Both the position numbers and the translations under genes were made by a program. Below are positions 1-6,904 of a stretch of 8,305 bases of DNA, in pieces. How positions within the stretch are numbered: the first letter of the stretch is position 1; every line of letters begins with the position of its first letter. Below the pieces are notes generated by a model. That model worked only from the letters and a program-made list of their open reading frames with translations, did not search any database and was not told where the DNA came from. This DNA comes from CAZXBB01 sp964638815. GTDB lineage: Bacteria; Planctomycetota; Phycisphaerae; Phycisphaerales; SM1A02. The DNA lies in assembly GCA_964638815.1 (NCBI GenBank), contig CAZXBB010000314.1, forward strand, positions 1 through 8,305, given 5' to 3'.

Positions 1-49
1 TGACGCGGGCGCCCTGACGGACACCTGGCCCCACCAGCCGGCTGGCGGA

Positions 50-2791
50 TCAACCTCGCGCGGCGCGTCCGCCGAACATCGCCAGCACCGCCGGGAGCAG
101 CACGAGCGTCCCCACGAAGCACGCCACCACGCTGAGCGCCAGCAGCGCCCCCAGTCGGTTGTTGGCGGGCACCTGCGAGAGACACAGCGTTCCGAAGCCG
201 ATCGCGATCGCGAGGGCGTCCACCAGCACGGCGGGGCCCGTCACGGTGAACGCCTCGCGGATCGCGGCGTGCCGCCCCGCGCCCGCGCGCAGCGCGAGGC
301 GGAACCGCTCCATGAGATGAATCGCGTAGTCGACGCCGATGCCGAGGACCATGCCCGCGAACATCGACGTCGCGACGCCGAGCGGGACGCCCAGGATGCC
401 CATCGCCGCGAAGCCCGCGAGGACGGCGCCCGCGCACGGCAGCACGCAGCAGAGCCCCCACGCGATCGAGCGCCCGAGCAGCGTCGTGACGAGGAGGATG
501 CCCGCGAGCGAGAGGAGGAGCGAGCGCACCTGCGTGCGCACGATCGCCTCGATCAGGCTCTGGCTCTCCGCGACGTCGCCCGCGAAGTCGAGCGAGAGGC
601 CGAGCGGCGCGAGATGCTCGGCCTCGTACCCGCGAATGGCGTCGAGGAGGCGGCGGGTGTCCGCGAAGTTGGCCTCGGTCAGGTACGCCGTCACGATCGC
701 CCGATCGAGCCCTTCATCGACCAGGTTGCGGCGACGCACCTCGCCGCGCACGCGGGCGAAATGACGCCAGACGAGGTTCGCGCGGTCGAGGTCCGCCGGG
801 ATCGCGCGGTACGCCTCGCGGCGCCCCGCGAGGAGGTAGTTGGTCGCCTCGAGGTAGGCGCACGGCCCGAGCACGCCGCCCACCGCTTCGCCGGTGCGGC
901 CCGCGACGAACGCCTCGAGGCCGCACAGCGCCGCGAGCACCTCCGGGTCCGCGAGCCGCCGCGGGCCGACGGCGACGCGCACCGTTTCGGCGTCGTGCCG
1001 GACCGCGAAGCTCGGAGCCGCGCCCCGGTCCGTGTACACGACCACGCGATCGCCGTCGCGCGTCGCGCGCCCGATGCGGGCGACGAGCGAGAGCGCGGGG
1101 GGACCGGTGCCTCCGCTCGTGACGGGTCGCATCGCGATCCACGCGCCGGCGAGCGCCGCGGGGTCCGTGACGCGGGCCGCCACCTCGGGCGGAAGCGTCA
1201 CGCGGTCGGCGGCCAGCGCCGAGGCCGGCACGTCCCCGAGGACGGCCCGCCCTCCGGTGTCGACCGTGACGTGCAGCAGGTGCGAGCCGAGGAACCCCGC
1301 GTTGAACGCGTCGGTGTCGCGCGCGAACGCGCTGTCGCGGGCGAAGCCGTCGAGCCAACTGTCCTGCACCGTGATGCGGCTGACGGCGAGCGGCGCGAGG
1401 AGGGCGGCGGCGACCGCGATCACGACGATCGCGACGCGTCCGCGCAGCATCACCGCGGCGATCCGATCGCCGATGGGGGGGCCGTGAACCGTCCACGCCC
1501 GCGCGGCGACGAGACGCGTCGCGGGCAGCACGACGAAGCACGCGGGCACGACGGCGAGCGACCAGAGCATGCAGAACAGCACGCCCGCGGCGGTGAACAC
1601 GCCGAACGCGCGCACCGCGCCGACCGGCGACGTGGCGAACGAGAGGAACCCGATCGCGGTCGTGATCGAGGTCTGGACGACGGGCCGCGTCATCTCGCGC
1701 ATCGTGGCTTCGACGAGCGAGCGGCGGGCGCGGCGATCGGCCGGCCGGCCTTCGCGATGCACGATCGCGCGGTACCGGTGGAAGATGTGGATCTCGTCCG
1801 CGATGCCGACGGCGGTGAGGATGATCGGCATGACCGCGACGGTGAGGTAGACCGGCACGCCGGCGAAGCCCATGAGGCCGAAGACGAAGACGAGGCACGC
1901 GACGACCTCGCTCATGGTGAGCAGCACCGCGAGAAGCCGGCGGAAGAACAGGAGGAGCACCACCGTCATGACGCCGATGGCGACCGGCAGCAGCCCGACC
2001 GTGTCGGCGACCAGCGTGCGGATCGCCGAGATCGTCGAGACGTCGTCGCCGCGCCCCCCGCGCGCAAAATCGCGCCCCGTGAAGCGACGCGGCACGCCGA
2101 GGTCGTCCATGATGTGCGCGCCGAGCAGCGTCTCCGCGGCGGCGCCGCCGACGACGCCGGTGCGAGCGGCGCTCGCGTCGTCGAGAGTCCCGTCGATGAT
2201 CGCGCGGATCCGGCGGTCGACGTCGGCGCGGTCCACACCGTCGCGCACGCCGACGTAGATTGCCGCCGACCGCTCGTCGCGCGAGACCAGCGTGCCGTGA
2301 AAGAGCCCGATCCGTCGCACGTCTTCGCGCAGGACCTCGATCTCCTCCGGCGTTCGCGGGAGCGGCGAGAGGAAGGTCCGGACGGTGAGCGTGCCCGGGA
2401 CGACGCGATCACCGCGCTCCGTCGCGAGGCTCGTCACGTCGTCGGGGGCGATCTCCGAAAGCGCCTGGATCGCCGCCGTGAGCCGGGCGATCTGCTCGAG
2501 CGTCGCGGCGTTGAAGACGTCCTCCCCGTGTCGCAGGAGCACGATGAGCTGGTCACGGAGGCCGAACCGGTCGCTCGTTTCCCGCCCGTACCGCACGCGG
2601 GCATCGTCGAGCGGGACGAGGCTCTCCCCGTCGGTGCGGATCTGAAGCCGGCCGATGCCGAACCCCGCGATCACCACGAGCAGCAGGCCGGCGACGATCA
2701 CCGCGGCCGGACGCGTCAGCGCCAGCCGCGTGAGCGGGTTGAGACGGGCGGCGGAATCGGGGTCGCCCGCGGGGGGCTCGGAATGCGGCAT
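50..2791 (-). CDS. MMPL/RND-family inner-membrane transporter (predicted exporter)
   Basis: Likely a proton-driven exporter of the RND superfamily (MMPL branch), substrate unknown. The 913-residue protein has the typical duplicated layout: a short cytoplasmic N-terminus, TM1 at about 30-48, a large extracytoplasmic domain to about 260, and five helices at about 262-423. The second half repeats this: TM7 at about 450-471, a second large loop to about 750, and five helices at about 755-906. The second half carries the classic helix motif GIGVDYAIHLMERFR at about 817-831 (Asp821-Tyr822). The equivalent first-half site reads GIADEIHIFHRYR at about 329-341 (Asp kept, Tyr replaced by Glu). I chose the ATG at 2791 because it leaves about 29 residues before TM1. 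The frame stays open to 2980, but that extension is low-complexity Pro/Arg/Ser from the intergenic region. No strong Shine-Dalgarno precedes this ATG, only a weak GGGTG. It is divergent from the unb-pksE genes, so a role in product export or self-protection is plausible. Other MMPL roles (lipid or hopanoid transport) are not excluded. Confidence 0.9.
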   Translation of the reverse strand: MPHSEPPAGDPDSAARLNPLTRLALTRPAAVIVAGLLLVVIAGFGIGRLQIRTDGESLVPLDDARVRYGRETSDRFGLRDQLIVLLRHGEDVFNAATLEQIARLTAAIQALSEIAPDDVTSLATERGDRVVPGTLTVRTFLSPLPRTPEEIEVLREDVRRIGLFHGTLVSRDERSAAIYVGVRDGVDRADVDRRIRAIIDGTLDDASAARTGVVGGAAAETLLGAHIMDDLGVPRRFTGRDFARGGRGDDVSTISAIRTLVADTVGLLPVAIGVMTVVLLLFFRRLLAVLLTMSEVVACLVFVFGLMGFAGVPVYLTVAVMPIILTAVGIADEIHIFHRYRAIVHREGRPADRRARRSLVEATMREMTRPVVQTSITTAIGFLSFATSPVGAVRAFGVFTAAGVLFCMLWSLAVVPACFVVLPATRLVAARAWTVHGPPIGDRIAAVMLRGRVAIVVIAVAAALLAPLAVSRITVQDSWLDGFARDSAFARDTDAFNAGFLGSHLLHVTVDTGGRAVLGDVPASALAADRVTLPPEVAARVTDPAALAGAWIAMRPVTSGGTGPPALSLVARIGRATRDGDRVVVYTDRGAAPSFAVRHDAETVRVAVGPRRLADPEVLAALCGLEAFVAGRTGEAVGGVLGPCAYLEATNYLLAGRREAYRAIPADLDRANLVWRHFARVRGEVRRRNLVDEGLDRAIVTAYLTEANFADTRRLLDAIRGYEAEHLAPLGLSLDFAGDVAESQSLIEAIVRTQVRSLLLSLAGILLVTTLLGRSIAWGLCCVLPCAGAVLAGFAAMGILGVPLGVATSMFAGMVLGIGVDYAIHLMERFRLALRAGAGRHAAIREAFTVTGPAVLVDALAIAIGFGTLCLSQVPANNRLGALLALSVVACFVGTLVLLPAVLAMFGGRAARG

Positions 2792-2881
2792 GGCGGAGCA
2801 CCCGGGTGGCGGCCGCGCATCGTACCCGCAGGGCGCTCCGCGGCCGGGGCCGGGCGCGGGACGCGGGCGGGAAAGGAGAGA

Positions 2882-2905
2882 GGGGGAAGGGGGGGCATGG
2901 GAGGG
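2882..2905 (+). other. G-run tract with G-quadruplex potential
   Basis: Four G-runs of three or more bases are separated by short loops: GGGGG, AA, GGGGGGG, CAT, GGG, A, GGG. This fits the common G3+N1-7 quadruplex pattern on the plus strand. It is the 3' part of a longer purine-rich stretch from about 2865, purine-only at 2869-2895. The run lies upstream of the unb operon and in the template strand of the transporter leader, whose mRNA would be C/U-rich here. Function is not shown. In GC-rich DNA such runs can arise by composition alone. Confidence 0.35.
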
Positions 2906-2954
2906 CGCAGGGGAACGGTCCGAACCGCGTTTTTGCTCGTGGCCGGCCCCGCAT

Positions 2955-2979
2955 TGTGGTACACAGGACGTATTCCACA
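2955..2979. promoter_or_regulatory. Imperfect dyad, candidate operator
   Basis: The 25 bases have outer arms TGTGG (2955-2959) and CCACA (2975-2979) plus matching inner positions, so 8 of 12 base pairs are symmetric about 2967. The dyad sits in the least GC-rich part of the divergent region, about 58 bases upstream of the unbL start, and overlaps the weak -10 candidates of both strands. A two-fold symmetric site here would suit a dimeric regulator controlling both directions. No regulator gene lies in the window, and the partial symmetry could be chance. Confidence 0.25.
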
Positions 2980-3027
2980 CGCGCGGCGGGGGCGACGCCC
3001 GCGTACGACCCCATTCGACCGGGACCT

Positions 3028-3034
3028 GAGGGAG
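3028..3034 (+). promoter_or_regulatory. Ribosome binding site of unbL
   Basis: The sequence GAGGGAG lies just before the ATG at 3037; its GAGG core leaves a 5-base spacer. It decides the start. The reading frame is open upstream as far as 2806, but that extension is arginine/glycine-rich and covers the promoter region, so the ATG at 3037 is preferred. Confidence 0.7.
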
Positions 3035-3036
3035 CC

Positions 3037-4023
3037 ATGAGCAGCGTCACGGGAACGCTCCGGCGGCTGGTGCTCCGCATTCCGCAGCGCGCGACGCTCG
3101 TCTGCCGGCGCGGATTCCGCTGCGGCGACGATGTTGTCCGCGACCGGATCGAGGCGATCGGCCGCACGTTCGTGGCCGGGTATCACGCGGCGCTCGGCAC
3201 GACCGACGCGGAGCGGCTCGCCGGCCACCTCGACCGCACACCGGCGGAGTCGCGCGGCTGGGCGTACGAGGGCGCCGGTCTCGGGCTCGCCGTCGCCGAC
3301 GGTCTCGCTCCCTGGCGCGCGCCGTCCCTGGCCGCATTCCTCGACGGACCCGGCCGGGACCACGCGTACATGGTGCACGTTGGCGCCGGATGGGCGCTCG
3401 ACCGCTTTCGCCGGCACACGTGGGCGACGCTGACGGGAGCCGATCCGCTGCTCGCCTGGCTGGCGCTCGACGGGTACGGGTTCCGCGCCGGCTACTTCCG
3501 GTGGCGGCGGTACGAGCGCGGCGGCGCGGCGCCCGCCTGGCTCTCGGAGGCCGGTTGCCGCGTCTTCGACCAGGGCCTCGGACGCAGCCTGTGGTTCGTC
3601 GGCGGCGCCGACCCGGCGTGGATCGGGACGGCGATCGATGCGTTCGCAGAAGCGCGACGCGCGGATCTCTGGAGCGGGGTCGGCCTCGCCTGCGCATACG
3701 CGGGCGGCGTGGAGCGCGCGGTCGTCGAGCGCGTCGCCGCGCGGTCCGGGCCGCACCGGTCGAGCGTGGCTCAGGGCGCGGCCTTCGCCGCGAAGGCGCG
3801 GCTGCGGGCGAAGAACCCGGATCCGCACACCGACCTCGCGGTCGGGATCCTCTGCGGCGTGAGCACCGCGGACGCCGCGGCGGTGACCGACGCCGTGCAC
3901 GACGATCTGCCCGGCAACGGCGCGATCGCCGCCGGCGAGGCCTATGAGCAATGGCGGGCGGGCGTCCGCGCGAAGCTCGCCGCCGCGCTGCCGGCGCGCG
4001 CCGTTGCGGAGACCCCGGCATGA
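3037..4023 (+). CDS. unbL: DUF1702 family protein, enediyne-cassette UnbL
   Basis: This 328-residue protein matches DUF1702, the family that includes the UnbL proteins of enediyne clusters. Its biochemical role is unknown to me. UnbL is one of the cassette proteins conserved with PksE and proposed to act on the PKS product. It has no signal peptide or clear membrane segment, so it is probably cytoplasmic. Conserved-looking glycine- and aromatic-rich blocks are visible: RGWAYEGAGLGLA at 73-85, HVGAGWALDR at 114-123, LDGYGFRAGYF at 144-154, FDQGLGRSLWFVGGAD at 177-192, RRADLWSGVGLACAYAGG at 207-224 and HRSSVAQGAAFAAKAR at 240-255. The length is typical for the family. The C-terminal 20 residues are Ala-rich. 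Its TGA stop overlaps the unbV ATG in an ATGA, so the two are probably translationally coupled. Identification rests on recalled family motifs plus the gene order, since no search was possible. Confidence 0.92.
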   Translation: MSSVTGTLRRLVLRIPQRATLVCRRGFRCGDDVVRDRIEAIGRTFVAGYHAALGTTDAERLAGHLDRTPAESRGWAYEGAGLGLAVADGLAPWRAPSLAAFLDGPGRDHAYMVHVGAGWALDRFRRHTWATLTGADPLLAWLALDGYGFRAGYFRWRRYERGGAAPAWLSEAGCRVFDQGLGRSLWFVGGADPAWIGTAIDAFAEARRADLWSGVGLACAYAGGVERAVVERVAARSGPHRSSVAQGAAFAAKARLRAKNPDPHTDLAVGILCGVSTADAAAVTDAVHDDLPGNGAIAAGEAYEQWRAGVRAKLAAALPARAVAETPA

Positions 4024-5966
4024 GCACGTCGATCCTCCGCCGTCACGCGCCGCGTCTCACGGCCGTCGCCGTCATCGGCGCGGCCTACCTGATGACCCGC
4101 CTGCCGTCGCTCGCGCACACGGAGCGGTCCGCCCTCGCCGATCGCTTCGCCTTCACGGGGCTGCCGCTGCCCGAGGTGCCCGGACCCGAGCGACGCGACC
4201 GCCGCGACGTCCATCCGAGCCTGGCCCACCACGTCGGCTGGATCTCGGTCGTGGGGGCGTCGGTCGCGCTCAACGACTTCGACGGCGACGGGCTCGCGAA
4301 CGACCTCTGCTACGTCGAGACCGCGACGGACCAGGTGATCGTCGCGCCGGCGCCGGGTACGGGGGACCGCTACGCGCCCTTCGTGATCGAGTCGCTGGCG
4401 CTGCGCAGCGCGCGTCACGGCACGCGGCCGGAGCGGGAGCGCGTCGTCGCGCCGATGGGCTGTCTCGGCGGCGACTTCAACGAGGACGGCCGGACGGACG
4501 TGCTGGTCTGGTACTGGGGTCAGCCGCCCGTCGCGTTCCTGCGTCGGGCGGGAACCCCGGCGCCCGCGGCGTCGGCGTACGCCGCGATCGACGTGGTGCC
4601 GCGCGGCGCCGCGAGCGAGGACGCGCGACGCTGGTATACCAACGCCGCGACCACCGCGGACGTGGACGGCGACGGCCACGTCGATCTCGTGATCGGCAAC
4701 TACTTCGCGGACGGCGCGCGGGTGCTGGATCCGGACGCGGAGGGAGTCGAGGAGATGCAGGACTCGATGTCCCGCGCCTTCAACGGCGGCCGCGACCGCA
4801 TCCTCCTCTTCGCGGCCGCGACGACCGGGGCCGAGCCGACGGTGTCGTTCACCGACGCGGCCGACGCATTCGAGGCGCCGGTCGGACGCGGCTGGACGCT
4901 GGCCGTCGGCGCGGCCGACCTCGACGGGGACCTGCTTCCGGAGCTGTATTTCGCGAACGACTTCGGGCCCGACCGGCTCCTGCACAACCTCTCGGAGCCG
5001 GGGAAAGTTCGCTTCGCGACCCTCACCGGCCGCAAGACGATCGCGATGCCGACGTCGAAAGTGCTGGGACGCGATTCCTTCAAGGGCATGGGCGTCGACT
5101 TCGCAGACGTGAACGACGACGGGCTGCTCGACATCTACGTCAGCAACATCGCCGAGGAGTTCGCGCTCGAGGAGAGCCACTTCCTCTTCGCAAGCACCGG
5201 GCGGACGGACCTCATGGCAGCCGGCGTCGCGCCGTACGTTGACCGCAGCGAGGCGCTCGGCGTCTCGCGCAGCGGCTGGGGCTGGGACACGCGCTTCGGG
5301 GACTTCGACAACGACGGCGTGACGGAGATGGTGCAGGCGACCGGATTCCTGCGCGGCGAGCACGATCGCTGGCCCGAGCTGCACGAGCTCGCCATGGCCA
5401 ACGACGGTGTGGTCCGCCACGCCTCGAGCTGGCCGCGGTTCGACCACGGTGACGACCTGAGCGGCTGGCAGCACAACCCGTTCTTCGTCCGCGCGCAGGA
5501 CGGCCGTTACTACGACATCGCGCCGGACATCGGGCTCGGCGCCCCGTACCTGACACGCGGCATCGCGACCGCGGACGTCGACGGCGACGGCGATCTCGAC
5601 TTCGCCATCGCGAACCAGTGGGAGACCTCGTACCTCTTCCGGAACGAGAGCGCGGCGACCGGGGCCTCGCTCGGGCTCGACCTGCGGATCCCGGTGGCGG
5701 ACGCTTCGACCGGACGTCCCGCCATCGGGGCCGCGGTCACCGTCCGCCGGCCGGACGGGCGGGCGCTCGTCGCGCAGGTGGACGGCGGCAACGGTCACTC
5801 GGGCGCACGGAGCCCCGAGCTCCACTTCGGTCTCGGTGCGCTTCCGGCGGGCGAGACCGTGATGGTCGAGGTGCGGTGGCGCGACGGGGCGGGCGGGATC
5901 CGCGCGCGGTCCTTCTCGCTCGCGCCGGGCCGTCACCGCATCATGCTCGGGGAGGACGCGCCATGA
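4020..5966 (+). CDS. unbV: FG-GAP repeat / ASPIC-UnbV domain protein, enediyne-cassette UnbV
   Basis: UnbV is a conserved enediyne-cassette protein of undetermined chemistry. The 648 residues begin with a basic segment and one hydrophobic helix (about 13-25), so it is probably exported or anchored with the body outside the cytoplasm. Seven FG-GAP/VCBS-type acidic loops resembling calcium sites follow: NDFDGDG (85-91), GDFNEDG (151-157), ADVDGDG (213-219), ADLDGD (299-304), ADVNDDG (362-368), GDFDNDG (427-433) and ADVDGDGD (518-525). This suggests a beta-propeller. The C-terminus (about 547-640) is an ASPIC/UnbV domain with GNGHSGARSPELHFGLG at 590-606. There are only two cysteines, Cys97 and Cys148, a possible disulfide pair. 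The start at 4020 is set by GGAG at 4008-4011 with an 8-base spacer and by the ATGA overlap with unbL. The frame extends upstream to 3951, inside unbL, and that extension is rejected. The stop overlaps the unbU start in another ATGA. Confidence 0.94.
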   Translation: MSTSILRRHAPRLTAVAVIGAAYLMTRLPSLAHTERSALADRFAFTGLPLPEVPGPERRDRRDVHPSLAHHVGWISVVGASVALNDFDGDGLANDLCYVETATDQVIVAPAPGTGDRYAPFVIESLALRSARHGTRPERERVVAPMGCLGGDFNEDGRTDVLVWYWGQPPVAFLRRAGTPAPAASAYAAIDVVPRGAASEDARRWYTNAATTADVDGDGHVDLVIGNYFADGARVLDPDAEGVEEMQDSMSRAFNGGRDRILLFAAATTGAEPTVSFTDAADAFEAPVGRGWTLAVGAADLDGDLLPELYFANDFGPDRLLHNLSEPGKVRFATLTGRKTIAMPTSKVLGRDSFKGMGVDFADVNDDGLLDIYVSNIAEEFALEESHFLFASTGRTDLMAAGVAPYVDRSEALGVSRSGWGWDTRFGDFDNDGVTEMVQATGFLRGEHDRWPELHELAMANDGVVRHASSWPRFDHGDDLSGWQHNPFFVRAQDGRYYDIAPDIGLGAPYLTRGIATADVDGDGDLDFAIANQWETSYLFRNESAATGASLGLDLRIPVADASTGRPAIGAAVTVRRPDGRALVAQVDGGNGHSGARSPELHFGLGALPAGETVMVEVRWRDGAGGIRARSFSLAPGRHRIMLGEDAP

Positions 5967-6901
5967 CGACGCCTGCGGCATGGTCCGCCGCGGATCGTCT
6001 CGGCGGTCTGCGGCGCTTCGCTTTCGCGATCAGCGTCTTCACGATCCTCGGGCACGCGTGGCTCGGGTTCGAGCAGTCGTACCTCCAGCCCCTCGTCGCG
6101 ATCGCGACGACGTACGCCGTCGAGCTGCTGCTCGAGGCCGTCGCGGCGTGGGCTGCGGGCCGGCGTCCGCGGTTCCTCGGCGGTCCGCGCGCGCTCGTGG
6201 ACTTCCTGCTGTCCGCGCACATCACGGGCCTCGCGATCGCGATGCTGCTCTACGCGAACGACCAGCTCTGGCCGCTCGTCTTCGCGGCGGCCGTGGCAAT
6301 CGGGTCGAAGTCGATCTTCCGGGTGTGCGTCGATCGCACGCACTCGGACCGCACGCGTCACTTCCTCAACCCGTCGAACTTCGGGATCACGCTCACGCTC
6401 CTGTGCTTCCCGTGGGTCGGAATCGCCCAGCCGTACCACTTCACCGAGAACCTCTCCGGCGCGGGCAACTGGATCCTGCCCGCGCTCATCGTCTGCTCCG
6501 GCAGCCTCCTCAACTGGCGCTACACGCGCCGGCTGCCGCTGCTCGTCACGTGGATCGTCGTCTTCGCGGGCCAGGCGATCGTGCGCAGCCAGGTCTTCGG
6601 CACGCCGCTCATCGCGCCGCTGCTGCCGATGACCGGCGTGGCGTTCGTCCTCTTCACCTTCTACATGGTGACGGACCCGGCGACGACGCCGGCCGGCGTG
6701 CGCGGCCAGGTCGCCTTCGGGGCGTCGGTCGCGTTGTGCTACGGGCTGCTCGTCGTGAACCACGTCGTGTTCGGCCTGTTCTTCGCGCTTTCGATCGTGA
6801 CGGCGCTGCGCGGCGCCGGCATGTACATGGCGGCCCGCGCGCCCGCCCCGGCCGCCGCCGTCGCGCGGCCGTCGTCGCCGGCGGTGCTGGGGGAGGCATA
6901 G
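5963..6901 (+). CDS. unbU: RnfD/NqrB-like membrane protein, enediyne-cassette UnbU
   Basis: UnbU is a polytopic inner-membrane protein related to the RnfD/NqrB subunits of Rnf and Na+-NQR electron-transfer complexes. In enediyne clusters it always appears with UnbL, UnbV and PksE, and a redox or membrane-linked role is inferred rather than proven. The 312 residues contain about 9-10 hydrophobic helices (roughly 19-35, 43-63, 76-97, 103-119, 139-155, 169-184, 190-206, 217-236, 250-264 and 265-283). Family marks are RHFLNPSNFGI at 132-142 and FYMVTDPATTP at 233-243, the latter like the ATDP motif near the end of RnfD. Where RnfD/NqrB carry a flavin-attachment SGAT, this protein may have SGAGNW at 165-170 with no threonine. 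The C-terminal 24 residues are an Ala/Pro tail. The start is supported by GGGGAGGA at 5949-5956 (6-base spacer) and the ATGA overlap with unbV. Confidence 0.93.
   Translation: MTTPAAWSAADRLGGLRRFAFAISVFTILGHAWLGFEQSYLQPLVAIATTYAVELLLEAVAAWAAGRRPRFLGGPRALVDFLLSAHITGLAIAMLLYANDQLWPLVFAAAVAIGSKSIFRVCVDRTHSDRTRHFLNPSNFGITLTLLCFPWVGIAQPYHFTENLSGAGNWILPALIVCSGSLLNWRYTRRLPLLVTWIVVFAGQAIVRSQVFGTPLIAPLLPMTGVAFVLFTFYMVTDPATTPAGVRGQVAFGASVALCYGLLVVNHVVFGLFFALSIVTALRGAGMYMAARAPAPAAAVARPSSPAVLGEA
6889..6896 (+). promoter_or_regulatory. Ribosome binding site of pksE
   Basis: GGGGGAGG lies inside the last codons of unbU, 8 bases before the ATG at 6905. This strong site fixes the pksE start and supports translation from the same message as unbU. 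Confidence 0.75.
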
Positions 6902-6904
6902 GCG

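Larger units (their letters stand above)
2792..3036. promoter_or_regulatory. Divergent intergenic region between transporter and unb-pksE operon
   Basis: This 245-base gap separates the divergent transporter and unbL starts and must hold both promoters unless transcription enters from outside. Three things can be seen. A G-run tract lies at about 2865-2905. A relatively AT-rich patch follows at about 2930-2980. The unbL leader with its Shine-Dalgarno closes the region. A weak plus-strand promoter could be TTGCTC (2933-2938) with a -10-like GGTACA (2958-2963), but the spacing is 19 and the match is poor. On the minus strand CACAAT (complement of 2954-2959) is a 4/6 match to a -10 box with no convincing -35. 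The open frames through this segment on both strands look like by-products of high GC. Confidence 0.5.

Noticed and set aside
34..45. The 12-base perfect palindrome CCAGCCGGCTGG just after the transporter stop, as a terminator
   Set aside because: A hairpin would have only a 4-base-pair stem once a loop is allowed, and no U-tract follows on the minus strand.
1..49. Possible end of a neighbouring gene at the left edge
   Set aside because: The segment is too short to show coding evidence. The TGA at 1-3 could be a stop codon, but there is nothing upstream to judge it by.
2792..2980. A 63-residue N-terminal extension of the transporter starting at 2980
   Set aside because: The added residues are low-complexity Pro/Arg/Ser/Gly, translate the intergenic purine tract, and overlap the likely promoter of unbL. 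The ATG at 2791 gives a normal cytoplasmic leader before TM1.
269..3040. A 923-residue open frame on the plus strand opposite the transporter
   Set aside because: Its translation is dominated by Arg, Asp, Glu, Ala and His with no recognisable domain, the usual antisense pattern of GC-rich genes. The opposite strand encodes a clear two-half MMPL transporter.
4247..5620. Repeated D-x-D-x-D-G coding segments considered as a DNA repeat array
   Set aside because: The similarity comes from the protein-level FG-GAP loops. The spacing is irregular and the DNA between them is not repeated, so this is not a CRISPR or tandem array.
3942..5981. A 679-residue open frame on the minus strand opposite unbV
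   Set aside because: Its composition is Arg/Val/Asp-rich with no motifs, while the plus strand shows seven FG-GAP loops and an ASPIC/UnbV domain.
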